Assembly (NCBI GenBank): GCA_023382595.1
Contig: JAHDWB010000001.1
Span: 682,001 to 746,000, forward strand
Reading direction: 5' to 3'
Length of the DNA stretch: 64,000 bases
From: Anaerolineales bacterium
GTDB lineage: Bacteria; Chloroflexota; Anaerolineae; Anaerolineales; Villigracilaceae
In this document: positions 1 to 8,127 of the stretch, in pieces
How the letters are laid out: every line of letters starts with the position of its first letter
Numbering within the stretch: position 1 is the first letter of the stretch
Program-made: the position numbers and the translations under genes
Notes under the pieces: model-generated
The model's database searches: none
What the model was told of the DNA's origin: nothing
What the model saw: the letters and a program-made list of their open reading frames with translations, nothing else

Positions 1-348
1 CGTTTTCTAATGATCGCTTTCGTGGGTGCCATTCCCGGCTTGTTAGGATTGACCTTTGCCGAATCGAGCGTGTTATTATTCGGCTCTGCGAGCCTGTTGG
101 GATTCTTCCTCGTCAGCGCGATGCCCATTGGCATGCAATACGCTGCAGAGATCACACGCCCAACACCGGAAGGAACTTCCAACGGGTTGATCCAACTCTT
201 TGGCCAAGGCGCAGTCGTCTTCGTCTACATCATGGAAGCGATGAAGACCAGCGACGGCTCATTCACTCCTTCACTCATCCTGGCGTTGGCACTTCTGATC
301 ATCAGCGCAGGGTTGGTCACTCAGATGAAAGACCCGCAACACATCTAA
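1..348 (+). CDS. MFS-type transporter, C-terminal part (cut by window edge)
   Basis: The reading frame is open from the first base, so the start lies outside the window and only about 115 C-terminal residues are present. They form three hydrophobic stretches separated by a short polar loop carrying ITRPTPEGTSNG, the pattern of the last helices of a major facilitator permease. The substrate cannot be told from this part. The sugar kinase starts 19 bases downstream on the same strand, so the two may be co-transcribed and the permease could supply its substrate; that is inference. Confidence is good for an integral membrane transporter and moderate for MFS. Confidence 0.6.
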   Translation, partial: RFLMIAFVGAIPGLLGLTFAESSVLLFGSASLLGFFLVSAMPIGMQYAAEITRPTPEGTSNGLIQLFGQGAVVFVYIMEAMKTSDGSFTPSLILALALLIISAGLVTQMKDPQHI

Positions 349-367
349 ACGAAACGAGACTCTCTAC

Positions 368-1948
368 ATGGCAGAACCTCTCATCCTTGCTGTCGACCTT
401 GGCACATCTGGAATGAAAGTGGCGTTGATCTCCGTCAGCGGAAAGGTGCTGGGATGGGAAGTGGAACCCATCCGCCTGAGGATCACTCCCGATGGCGGCG
501 CGGAGCAATCGCCCGATGAATGGTGGACAGCGTTTCTGTCGGCGGCGGGGAGGCTGTTGAAACAGGAGCAGGATGCGGGTCGAAGGGTGGAGGCGGTTTG
601 CTGTTCCACTCAGGGAGAGGGGACAGTTCCGGTCGATCAAGATGGAAACGCACTCGGCAACTGCATCCTTTGGATGGACATGCGCGGCGCGCCGCATCTA
701 AAAAATCAACTCGGCGGATGGCTCAATATCGACGGCATTTCCCTGGATAAGATATTGCGTTTCGTTCATTTGACCGGCGGGATGCCGTCCACGACCGGCA
801 AGGACCCTGCCGGGCACATGTTGTTTCTTCGGGATACGCAGCCAGAGATCTATGACCAAACCTATAAATTTTTGAATGTATTGGATTATTTGAACCTGCG
901 GTTGACAGGACGCTTCACGGCGACCTTCGACTCGATCCTGACATCCTGGGTGACGGATAACCGTGACCCGAATAACATCCGTTATCACGATGGATTGATC
1001 TCCATGCTGGGATTGGACCCTGCCAAATTGCCGGAGATCGTGACGTGCTCGAAGGTGATCGGCACGCTCAAAGCGGATGTGGCGGATGAGCTTGTTCTTT
1101 CAAAGGATGTGAAGGTGGTAGCGGGGTCGATCGATAACACTGCAGCGGCAATCGGCTCGGGCGCAGTGGATGATTATGCAGTGCATCTATACATCGGCAC
1201 ATCGTCATGGATGGCGGCGCATGTTCCGTTCAAGAAGACCGATGTGCTGGCGTCACTGGCATCGGTGCCATGTGCGCTTCCAGACCGATACTTATTGACC
1301 GCCCTGCAAGCCACAGCAGGCGGCAACCTGACCTTCCTGCGCGACAATATCCTGTATCACAAGGATGAACTTCTGCAGGAAGCCGCCGTGCCGGATATTT
1401 TCAAAGCGCTCGACAAAATCGCGGAGCGCGTCCCTGCCGGGGCGAATGGGGTGATGTATACGCCGTGGATATGGGGAGAGCGCGCCCCTGTCGATGATAA
1501 AACTGTGCGCGCCGGTTTGTATAATCTTTCCCTGCATAATACGCGCGAAGATATCATCCGCGCATTTCTGGAGGGGATTGCGCTCAATACACGCTGGTTG
1601 ATGAACCCGGTACGGAAATTTCTGGGGCGGGATGTGAACCGGATCAACATCGCCGGCGGCGGGGCGCAATCCGATGTATGGTGCCAGACATTCGCGGACG
1701 TGTTGAACGTGGAGATCAAACAAGTTGCCGAGCCCATGTACGCAAACGCGCGCGGCGCGGCATGGATCGCCGCTGTCGGTTTGGGGAGAATCCAATTCGG
1801 GGATGTGCCAAAATTGGTGAAGATCAAACAGACTTACCACCCTCGATCTGAAAACCGCAGATTATACGACGAGCAATTCGAGATGTTTACGCAGATCTAT
1901 AAACAAATGGCTCCAATTTACAAGCGGATGAATTTGTCACGCCAGTAG
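368..1948 (+). CDS. FGGY-family carbohydrate kinase (xylulokinase-like)
   Basis: The 526-residue protein has the two-lobed actin-like ATPase fold of FGGY kinases, which phosphorylate a sugar or polyol with ATP in the cytoplasm. The N-terminal phosphate loop VDLGTSGMKVALI (residues 9-21), the SIDNTAAAIGSGAV segment with the following HLYIGTSSW, and the C-terminal adenosine motif NIAGGGAQSDVWCQ are all visible. Length is normal (about 500). Closest resemblance is to xylulose/glycerol kinases of broad specificity, and the actual sugar is not readable from the sequence. It follows the transporter end at 348, suggesting uptake plus phosphorylation. The start ATG has only a weak ribosome-binding site but fits the family N-terminus. 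Confidence 0.88.
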   Translation: MAEPLILAVDLGTSGMKVALISVSGKVLGWEVEPIRLRITPDGGAEQSPDEWWTAFLSAAGRLLKQEQDAGRRVEAVCCSTQGEGTVPVDQDGNALGNCILWMDMRGAPHLKNQLGGWLNIDGISLDKILRFVHLTGGMPSTTGKDPAGHMLFLRDTQPEIYDQTYKFLNVLDYLNLRLTGRFTATFDSILTSWVTDNRDPNNIRYHDGLISMLGLDPAKLPEIVTCSKVIGTLKADVADELVLSKDVKVVAGSIDNTAAAIGSGAVDDYAVHLYIGTSSWMAAHVPFKKTDVLASLASVPCALPDRYLLTALQATAGGNLTFLRDNILYHKDELLQEAAVPDIFKALDKIAERVPAGANGVMYTPWIWGERAPVDDKTVRAGLYNLSLHNTREDIIRAFLEGIALNTRWLMNPVRKFLGRDVNRINIAGGGAQSDVWCQTFADVLNVEIKQVAEPMYANARGAAWIAAVGLGRIQFGDVPKLVKIKQTYHPRSENRRLYDEQFEMFTQIYKQMAPIYKRMNLSRQ

Positions 1949-1996
1949 AAGGATACCAAACACTTTATCTGTTGGCTGACCGCCTGGACTTGCGCC

Positions 1997-2983
1997 TTAC
2001 TCATTCGACGCGTTCTGAATCCGTTCGAGCAACTTCCCCAATGGTTTCAGGTTGGAGACGGGCAGGGTCAGGTTTTTGACGCGCGTGTGATTGTATTGAA
2101 AGACCTTCGAATTCGGCAGAAGCGTGCCCGCGCGCTGACCGAACTCTTCATAAGAAATATACCCCGTCAGGTAAATGTCCATGCCATAGACCCAGATGTT
2201 GCTCCAATCCAGCGGCGGGACCACGTGGGTTTCTTTAATGGCGTCGCAATGGATTCCAACACGCGCCTCCGGCACACGGCGGACATGCAAGCTGGAAATG
2301 GAATGGAACGACTCGTCCACTGCGACCTTGGTCTTCGGCGGGAGACTGACGACCTTACGCTTCACATCCCGACCTTCATCCTGTCCGTTGACCTCGAGGA
2401 ACAGTTCCTCGTCCGATTCCGATTTCAGCGTCAACCTCCCAAGCGGATTCCAGTTGACCGGCTTGCGCCACTCGTTCGGCATGACGTGTACGAGGTAGTG
2501 CGGCTGTCCCTTTTGGATGACCAGTTTCAGGTCCGATTGCGAGGCGGCGATCAAGCCCGTCAGAAAAGCGAAGATGTACAAGTCGTTGAGGGAGTGACCA
2601 TCCCGCGCATGCTGGTCTGAGGGGACGAGCGCAGGCGCATCCAATAATATGGACGGATCTTTGCGGATCTGCATGATCTGTTTGCGATGCGTGATGTGAA
2701 AGGATTTGATGTCACAGCGGTGTTTGCCGAGCGCCACGTCGTAGCGGTCCGGATCGGTGAAGGGCGTCGCGCCTTTTACATCGAAGGGGATGTTTTGCTG
2801 GGAGAGATAGCGCCGAAAAGCGAGTTCCACTGCCACACCTGCCACGATGCGCCGCAGACGTTCGTACGGCGAGCCGCCCATCCGGTCATAGGTATAGGAA
2901 AGCGACCGGAGCGCATACTCGACCCCGCCTTCGGTCAGGTCGGGCGTGTACGGCAGGCGGATGAGGTCGGAGGCGGTGAGCAT
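1997..2983 (-). CDS. predicted PD-(D/E)xK restriction endonuclease
   Basis: The product has 328 residues and I do not recognise a named family. A nuclease-like core is visible: Glu53 in AGVAVELAF, then PDRYDVAL with Asp82 and CDIKSF with Asp91 and Lys93, giving the D-x8-D-x-K spacing of PD-(D/E)xK nucleases. The gene starts 12 bases after the DNA methylase stop on the same strand, so the pair reads as a methylase-then-endonuclease operon, as in type II restriction-modification. The rest has no motif I can name and probably carries DNA recognition. The nuclease call is inference from motif and neighbour; it could instead be another DNA-processing enzyme. Confidence 0.5.
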   Translation of the reverse strand: MLTASDLIRLPYTPDLTEGGVEYALRSLSYTYDRMGGSPYERLRRIVAGVAVELAFRRYLSQQNIPFDVKGATPFTDPDRYDVALGKHRCDIKSFHITHRKQIMQIRKDPSILLDAPALVPSDQHARDGHSLNDLYIFAFLTGLIAASQSDLKLVIQKGQPHYLVHVMPNEWRKPVNWNPLGRLTLKSESDEELFLEVNGQDEGRDVKRKVVSLPPKTKVAVDESFHSISSLHVRRVPEARVGIHCDAIKETHVVPPLDWSNIWVYGMDIYLTGYISYEEFGQRAGTLLPNSKVFQYNHTRVKNLTLPVSNLKPLGKLLERIQNASNE

Positions 2984-2995
2984 GGGGATAAGCGG

Positions 2996-3805
2996 CTATT
3001 CGTTCCTGAACTGCAGACAATAATGATGAAACGTGTTGCTGACCCAGGCACTGCCCATGCCGTACGGCGCAAGCGACTGGTTATCCTGAAGCCAGATCTT
3101 TTCGTCTTTCAGCCTGTAGGTCTTGCCGAGTTCGCGGGCGATATCCCATGCGAGCGGATAGATCTTCCCGCCCTTCTTCACGTTCTTGACGATAATGGTG
3201 AGATAGGCTTTTTCGCGCAGTAACGGCTTTAATCCCGCATAGATCGCCACCAGTTTTTCGAGGAAGGCTTCGTAATCATGGATGTTGCCAAGGTCGTTCG
3301 GGTCTTCCGAATAGACGACATCCAGTTCGTTGTCAGTGCGGCGTTTCTTTTGGTTCTCCGAGCCTTTGGCATGGAGCATATCCCAATAGGGCGGCGAGGT
3401 GAGCACATAATCCACCGGCGGCAGATCGTAATGGACGGCGTGAAGCGCGTCGCCGTTCACGATCTCGGATTTCAGGTTGACGACAGATTCTCTGAGGGCG
3501 GCGCGTTCCTCTTCTATCAATTGTTTGGCGATCTCCGCGTATTTGGGATTTAACTCGATTCCGTAGGAGTTGCGTCCCGCGCGCAGGGCGGCGATGAGCG
3601 TGGAGCCGGTGCCCGCCATGGGATCGAGCACAGTCTCACCGGTTTTGGTGAAGAACTCGATGAATTCCTGCGCCATCGTCTCCGGGTATTTGGCGGGATG
3701 CACCAGCACGTTCTTTTTGCGCGGCGGCGGGTTGTGGATGAACCATGACTTTTGGAATTTCAGCCAGGTCTTTGTGTCGAGGTCGTTGAGTTTGTTTTTC
3801 GGCAT
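2996..3805 (-). CDS. site-specific DNA methyltransferase (N4-cytosine/N6-adenine type)
   Basis: The product has 269 residues from the start MPKNK, chosen because the open frame further upstream runs through the antisense of the neighbouring lipoprotein gene. The AdoMet-binding motif DPMAGTG lies at residues 61-67, followed by GIELNPKYAE, and the catalytic motif TSPPYW at 136-141. This is the order of exocyclic amino methyltransferases of the N6_N4_Mtase family. TSPPY is compatible with N4-cytosine or N6-adenine methylation. The predicted endonuclease follows 12 bases downstream, so this is likely the protective half of a restriction-modification system. No recognition sequence can be deduced. 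Confidence 0.85.
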   Translation of the reverse strand: MPKNKLNDLDTKTWLKFQKSWFIHNPPPRKKNVLVHPAKYPETMAQEFIEFFTKTGETVLDPMAGTGSTLIAALRAGRNSYGIELNPKYAEIAKQLIEEERAALRESVVNLKSEIVNGDALHAVHYDLPPVDYVLTSPPYWDMLHAKGSENQKKRRTDNELDVVYSEDPNDLGNIHDYEAFLEKLVAIYAGLKPLLREKAYLTIIVKNVKKGGKIYPLAWDIARELGKTYRLKDEKIWLQDNQSLAPYGMGSAWVSNTFHHYCLQFRNE

Positions 3806-3852
3806 GTTCTTTACCACCAGAGTTAATGAGCCAATTGTAACGGGTAAATCCG

Positions 3853-4758
3853 CTATGGTGACGGGGTGATGGTCGGCAGGACGTAATCCACAGAGCGGAT
3901 GCTCAGGTCGGAGAAGGAGACGATGGCGGCGGTATTCCCCACCGAGCGGACAAAGACTCCGATGCTCCCGCTTGGGATGTTGGGATCGTTGATGCTGAAT
4001 TGATAGCGTCCGTTCAGGAAGATGCGCATCTCCCTGCCGACCGCCCACACGCCGATGCGGACTTCGCTCGGAGCGCCGGGAGGCGCATCCGCGCTGGGGA
4101 GCGGTTGTTGAAGGACAAGCCGCGCGCCGTTGATGAGCCGTTCCACGCGGACCGTCCCATTGCAGGCAAGCACGATGCGATAGTAACTCGCGGAGCCGCT
4201 GGCGCGCACCAACATGCCGTAATTGTCTTCGCCGCGGCACAGGCTGGGGCGGGCGGTGATCTCGGCGTAGTAATTCGCCAACACGAGGTCATTGCGCAGG
4301 CTGAGCATGGACACGCCGCTTTGCACGGCGATGGTGAGACGATTCTCGTCCATTGTGGAGCTGGCTTGGTTGGATGCGGCAATATCCCACAGGGAGGGAT
4401 CGGAAAAATCATCCTCGATGAGGACATCGCCAAGACCGGGACGCAGTTCGGGCGTGGGAAGCGGGGTGGAAAAGGTCCGGGGTGTGGGCGTGGCGGATGG
4501 CGGGAACCAGTTTATGGTCGCGGTGGGAAGCGGGGTTTCCGTCGGGATGACGGGTGTGGGCGTGATGTTCCACGCATCCAGCGCGGAGCAGGAGGTCAGG
4601 AATGTCATTGCTATTAATGTCATTGCGAGGGCGGCGGGTTTCGATACGCCCTTCGGGCTACTCAACCATCGCCGCCCGAAGCAATCTTTGAGCCGCAGGA
4701 GATTGCTTCGTCGCTTCGCACCTCGCAATGACATGATAGTTCTTAAATTCATACGCAT
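3853..4758 (-). CDS. secreted lipoprotein with in-frame palindromic insertion in its signal peptide
   Basis: The mature part begins at the lipobox LTSC and continues with a proline/threonine-rich linker and a beta-rich domain containing DDFSDPSLWD and FLNGRYQFSI. This looks like the jelly-roll, LamG/3-keto-disaccharide-hydrolase-like fold of extracellular sugar-binding proteins. The N-terminus is odd: a 114-base (38-codon) palindromic repeat interrupts the signal peptide without breaking the frame. Removing it restores MRMNLRTIILIAMTFLTSC, an ordinary lipoprotein signal. The start at 4758 is chosen for that reason; 4752 and an internal ATG at 4623 are alternatives. Whether the present protein is exported is unknown. 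The enzymatic role, if any, is not recognised. Confidence 0.6.
   Translation of the reverse strand: MRMNLRTIMSLRGAKRRSNLLRLKDCFGRRWLSSPKGVSKPAALAMTLIAMTFLTSCSALDAWNITPTPVIPTETPLPTATINWFPPSATPTPRTFSTPLPTPELRPGLGDVLIEDDFSDPSLWDIAASNQASSTMDENRLTIAVQSGVSMLSLRNDLVLANYYAEITARPSLCRGEDNYGMLVRASGSASYYRIVLACNGTVRVERLINGARLVLQQPLPSADAPPGAPSEVRIGVWAVGREMRIFLNGRYQFSINDPNIPSGSIGVFVRSVGNTAAIVSFSDLSIRSVDYVLPTITPSP
4617..4734. repeat. palindromic element of family A carrying a nested family B palindrome
   Basis: The ends are perfect inverted repeats (ATGTCATTGCGAGG at 4617-4630 and its complement at 4721-4734). An inner pair GAAGCAATCT/AGATTGCTTC forms a second stem. Between the left arm and the inner stem sits another palindrome, GGGTTTCGATACGCC paired with GGCTACTCAACC, the family B unit seen at 15.6 and 56.2 kb. 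Related family A copies lie at 19448-19560 and 21548-21623. This copy is inside the lipoprotein gene in frame. Confidence 0.85.
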
Positions 4759-4869
4759 TTTGTGACAAAATTCCATTCAATGTATCGTAAAATAAGCCAT
4801 AAAATTCTAGTACTCAAACGGCATAAAGATTATAAGGTCGTTTGGGCACAAGCATATCAGGAGATTCAG

Positions 4870-5883
4870 ATGACCGATAAACAGGTGCTGGTGACCGGCG
4901 CATGCGGCGAGATCGGGCAGGCGCTCGTGCAGGAACTTTCGAAGCGGGGAGGCTACAAGATCGTCACGTCGGACATCATGCCGCTGCCCGAGTCGATCCA
5001 AAACCTTTCAGCGGAGCACGTGCAGGGGGATCTGGTATATAAAATTAAGACCTTTTACGATTACGATTTCGATATCATTTTCCATCTGGCGGCATCGCTT
5101 TCATCGAAGGCGGAGATCGCCACCGAGGAGGCGCACCGCATCAACGTCGAAGGGACGATGCAACTGCTGATGCTGGCGGCGTACCGTTCGGAGAAATACG
5201 GCAAGGCGGTCAAGTTCATCTTCCCCAGTTCCATCGCGGCGTACGGAATGCCGAACATCGAGGCAAAACGCGCGGCGGGCACGGTGAAGGAGGAGGACTG
5301 GGACAACCCGCACACGATGTACGGATGCAACAAGTTGTATTGCGAGAAGTTGGGGATCTATTACAGCAAATTCTTCGGTCAGAAACATTTGGATGAAAAG
5401 CCCCCGGTCATGCTGGACTTCCGCGCGATCCGCTTCCCGGGCTTGATCTCCGCCTTTACCGTCCCAAGCAGTGGAACCAGCGACTACGGACCGGAGATGC
5501 TGCACGCGGCGGCTCAGGGACTCCCGTATGCCTGTTTCGTCCGACCCGATACGAAGATCTCCTTTATGGCGATGCCCGACGCGATCAAATCCATGCTGAT
5601 GCTGATGGATGCGCCGCGCGAGTCATTGACGACCAATGTCTATAACGTGGCGGCGTTCGCCATCAGCGCGGACGAGTTCCGCGGGCGCGCCGTGAAAGCC
5701 TTCGCGGATGCGGACATCACCTACGAGCCGAATCTGCGCCGGCAGGGAATCGTCGACTCGTGGCCCGAAGACGTGGACGACTCCCGCGCCCGCGCCGATT
5801 GGAACTGGTCTCCCGATTACGATGTGGACCGGTTCTTCGAGGAATACTTCCTGCCGGAGATTCGCAAGCGGTATGGGAGGTAG
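4870..5883 (+). CDS. NAD-dependent epimerase/dehydratase, L-threonine 3-dehydrogenase-like (SDR type)
   Basis: The product has 337 residues from an ATG preceded by AGGAG; the open frame extends upstream but without a family match. The Rossmann motif GACGEIG is at the N-terminus. PSSIAAYG and the catalytic YGCNK (YxxxK) follow, then RAIRFPGLISAFTVPSSGTSDY, which closely matches the SDR form of threonine 3-dehydrogenase rather than sugar epimerases. Such enzymes oxidise L-threonine to 2-amino-3-ketobutyrate with NAD in the cytoplasm. No 2-amino-3-ketobutyrate ligase gene is adjacent, so the role rests on sequence alone. A nucleotide-sugar epimerase is the alternative. Confidence 0.72.
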   Translation: MTDKQVLVTGACGEIGQALVQELSKRGGYKIVTSDIMPLPESIQNLSAEHVQGDLVYKIKTFYDYDFDIIFHLAASLSSKAEIATEEAHRINVEGTMQLLMLAAYRSEKYGKAVKFIFPSSIAAYGMPNIEAKRAAGTVKEEDWDNPHTMYGCNKLYCEKLGIYYSKFFGQKHLDEKPPVMLDFRAIRFPGLISAFTVPSSGTSDYGPEMLHAAAQGLPYACFVRPDTKISFMAMPDAIKSMLMLMDAPRESLTTNVYNVAAFAISADEFRGRAVKAFADADITYEPNLRRQGIVDSWPEDVDDSRARADWNWSPDYDVDRFFEEYFLPEIRKRYGR

Positions 5884-5962
5884 CCTGAACTTTTGCTGTC
5901 AAACCTCTGATTTGGGGCATGAGGTGCTTTGTTATCAAAAAATGAGAAAATTTACTTTCGCC

Positions 5963-5991
5963 TTGACATCCAAATTATTCAGGTGTAAAGT
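5963..5991 (+). promoter_or_regulatory. sigma70-type promoter of the DUF3800 locus
   Basis: A consensus -35 TTGACA (5963-5968) and a -10 TAAAGT (5986-5991) are separated by exactly 17 bases. The expected start of transcription, about 5998, coincides with the first base of the structured RNA. Confidence 0.7.
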
Positions 5992-5997
5992 TGGCTT

Positions 5998-6066
5998 GCG
6001 TCTGGGATGAGTCGCCAAGCGTCTCATCTAAGGGCTATAAGCCCTTACCCCAGTCGCTTTTTTTTT
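5998..6066 (+). ncRNA. compact three-helix structured RNA upstream of DUF3800 gene
   Basis: An outer helix pairs GCG-CTGGG (5998-6006) with CCCAG-CGC (6049-6057) across one T/T mismatch. It encloses two hairpins: ATGAG-t-CGC/GCG-t-CTCAT (6007-6027), and TAAGGGCT/AGCCCTTA with a 3-base loop (6029-6047). Nine T residues follow (6058-6066). With the consensus promoter just upstream, this could be a free small RNA of about 70 nt ending at an intrinsic terminator, or a leader through which transcription reads into the gene at 6087. Structured RNA motifs upstream of DUF3800 genes have been described by comparative genomics; assignment to one of them is inference. Confidence 0.6.
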
Positions 6067-6086
6067 GCAAAAAGGATGGGTAGTTT

Positions 6087-6989
6087 ATGTATTTTTGCTA
6101 TATAGATGAGTCGGGAACACCTGATATACCTGGAAACACATCGCATTACATACTTGCTGGTGTTTCTATCCCTGTCCAACATTGGAAAGATTGCGATAAG
6201 ACTATTGAAGCCATTAAGCAGCGTTACAAAATATCCGATAAAGAAATCCACGTAGCATGGATATTAAGAAGTTATCCTGAGCAGAAAAGAATTGCAGATT
6301 TCAACGCTCTTGATTATCAGCAAAGACGTTATCAAGTAAACGCTTATCGCAATACAGAACTTTTGCGTCTTCAGCGCTCAAGAAAACCATCTCTCTATAA
6401 ACAAACTCGAAAAAATTACCAAAAAACAGAAGATTACGTTCACCTTACTTTCGAAGAAAGAAAAAGTTTAATTCGAGATATTGCACGCACTGTATCAGGC
6501 TGGGGATTCGCGCGGTTATTTGCTGAATGCATAGATAAAATACACTTTGACCCATCACGGACTCCTAAAACCATTGACGAACAGGCATTTGAGCAGGTTG
6601 TTTCTCGTTTTGAACAGTATCTACAAGTTACTGGTCTTAATAGTACTCAAAAAAATTTCGGCTTACTAATTCATGATAACAATGAAACCGTTGCTAAAAA
6701 GCATACACTGTTGATGAAAAAATTCCACGAAGATGGAACTCTTTGGACAAATCTGAAGAATATTATAGAAACCCCTCTATTTGTAAATAGTGAATTAACG
6801 GGGATGGTGCAAGTTGCTGATTTATGTGCCTATGCTTTGCGACGCTATCTTGAAAATAATGAGAGCGAATTGTTTGATTTAGTGTTTCAGCGTGCAGACA
6901 GAAAAGGTGTGAAAGTGGTTGGCGTAAGACATTTTTCAGACGTATCTTGTACATGTAAAATCTGCAATGCTCACGGAAAGAACTCTTGA
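6087..6989 (+). CDS. DUF3800 domain protein
   Basis: The product has 300 residues with the family hallmarks: the N-terminal FCYIDESGTP followed by YILAGVSIP, and the C-terminal QVADLCAYALRRYLEN. DUF3800 has an RNase H-like look with conserved acidic residues (DES near the start, D in VADL) and is often found in accessory and defence-like islands; a biochemical role is not established to my knowledge. The C-terminus adds a CTCKIC cysteine motif. The gene is clearly more AT-rich than its neighbours, suggesting transfer. It has its own promoter and structured RNA upstream, and a ribosome-binding site (AAAGGATGG) before the ATG. Confidence 0.8.
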   Translation: MYFCYIDESGTPDIPGNTSHYILAGVSIPVQHWKDCDKTIEAIKQRYKISDKEIHVAWILRSYPEQKRIADFNALDYQQRRYQVNAYRNTELLRLQRSRKPSLYKQTRKNYQKTEDYVHLTFEERKSLIRDIARTVSGWGFARLFAECIDKIHFDPSRTPKTIDEQAFEQVVSRFEQYLQVTGLNSTQKNFGLLIHDNNETVAKKHTLLMKKFHEDGTLWTNLKNIIETPLFVNSELTGMVQVADLCAYALRRYLENNESELFDLVFQRADRKGVKVVGVRHFSDVSCTCKICNAHGKNS

Positions 6990-7013
6990 TAAAAACGCAC
7001 CCAATAAAGTGTA

Positions 7014-7030
7014 ACCTGTCACTGACAGGT
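7014..7030. promoter_or_regulatory. 17-bp perfect palindrome, possible operator or weak hairpin
   Basis: ACCTGTCACTGACAGGT is a perfect inverted repeat with 8-base arms around one base. It lies between the DUF3800 gene and the phosphotransferase-like gene. It could be an operator for a dimeric repressor or a small hairpin; no regulator gene is adjacent. Confidence 0.35.
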
Positions 7031-7132
7031 GCAGTTCGCCCGTTTTTCATATCCATCAAAATCCTGCACCGATGCACGATCTGAAATTTCGCCGCCTTTG
7101 AGCAACCTTTATCAGTAGGAGATACCCCATAC

Positions 7133-8098
7133 ATGGATCAAAAGGATTGGATTGACTTGGTCACGGCGGTCTGTGACGATGCTGGTATCGCTCCCGGTCC
7201 CATTGAGCCCGTGACCACATGGGATCAAAAGTTCTCCGGTTCTGATGAATTTCGCAATAGCGCTGTTTTTCGCATTGGGGGTCAACGCTGCCTGAAACTA
7301 TATGGATCAAAATTTGAACGTCCGTTTCATGTCGAGCGTTCCGTTTTGCGGACGCTTGGGGATCACGCCCATGCGATTCCAGCGCCGCGCTTCATTGCGG
7401 CAAGAGAGCGTTCCCAACTCCCGCCGTATCTCATCATGACCGAAATCGCAGGGGCGACCGTACAAGATAGTTGGAAAAACCTCGCGCGGGCTGAGCAGTT
7501 GGCAATCGCCCGTGAGATCGGAACGATCACGGCGGATGTCCACCGCCTGCCGCAGGAAGACCTAGCAGAAGTGGAACGTCAGTTCGGCGGCAGGAGTGAA
7601 TACGCCAGACAGATGCAAACCGAACGAATCGAGCAAATCGAGACGGCAGAGGGACTCTCGACCCGTCAGCGGGATGCGTTGCTCGACTATTTGCACGGAG
7701 AAGCGCAGGAATTCCTCGATGAACCGCCGGTATTTACCCACTCCGATTTCTCCCACGCTCACATTTACATCGCGCGGGAAACAAATAAGGTAAAGGTCAC
7801 TGGTTTCATCGATTGGGCGGAAGCAATGCTTGGTCCTGCCGAATGGGATATCGCCTTCCACTGGTTCTGGACAGTCAACCAGGACCGCGAAGCCATGCGC
7901 GAATGTCTAAAAGCGTTCCATCCAGACGGGCAGTTACCCGAACGCTTCGCCCGACGCTGTCTGAGCACACATCTTTACTCATTCTCGATGGGGGAACTTT
8001 TTCCCGATTTCGCTGAAAAAGCAGGGAAATCTGAATCCATCGTGCGTGAAATGACAGAGTTCTTCTTTCCCCCGGACGTGTTTGGTCCGCCTGATTGA
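7133..8098 (+). CDS. aminoglycoside phosphotransferase-family (APH) protein
   Basis: The product has 321 residues with the APH/choline-kinase fold. The catalytic loop reads THSDFSHAH (Asp205) and the metal-binding motif GFIDWAEA (Asp227). An ATP-lobe pattern PPYLIMTEIAGATV lies before them. The usual HxDxxxxN asparagine position is occupied by His210, so activity is not certain. These enzymes phosphorylate small hydroxylated substrates; the family is broad and antibiotic resistance should not be assumed. The start has a good TAGGAG site. It lies in a short run with VOC and CPBP genes. Confidence 0.75.
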   Translation: MDQKDWIDLVTAVCDDAGIAPGPIEPVTTWDQKFSGSDEFRNSAVFRIGGQRCLKLYGSKFERPFHVERSVLRTLGDHAHAIPAPRFIAARERSQLPPYLIMTEIAGATVQDSWKNLARAEQLAIAREIGTITADVHRLPQEDLAEVERQFGGRSEYARQMQTERIEQIETAEGLSTRQRDALLDYLHGEAQEFLDEPPVFTHSDFSHAHIYIARETNKVKVTGFIDWAEAMLGPAEWDIAFHWFWTVNQDREAMRECLKAFHPDGQLPERFARRCLSTHLYSFSMGELFPDFAEKAGKSESIVREMTEFFFPPDVFGPPD

Positions 8099-8127
8099 AC
8101 TTCAGTAAGGATTTAAAGGAACTTTCT

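Noticed and set aside
3806-4240. N-terminal extension of the DNA methylase
   Set aside because: It is antisense-frame translation of the lipoprotein gene; methylase similarity starts at MPKNK.
5998-6066. tRNA-like structure
   Set aside because: The three-helix RNA has no CCA end, T-loop sequence or anticodon stem; size is under tRNA length.
7014-7030. Intrinsic terminator for the DUF3800 gene
   Set aside because: The arms leave too small a loop for the full stem and the T run is not adjacent; an operator is at least as likely.
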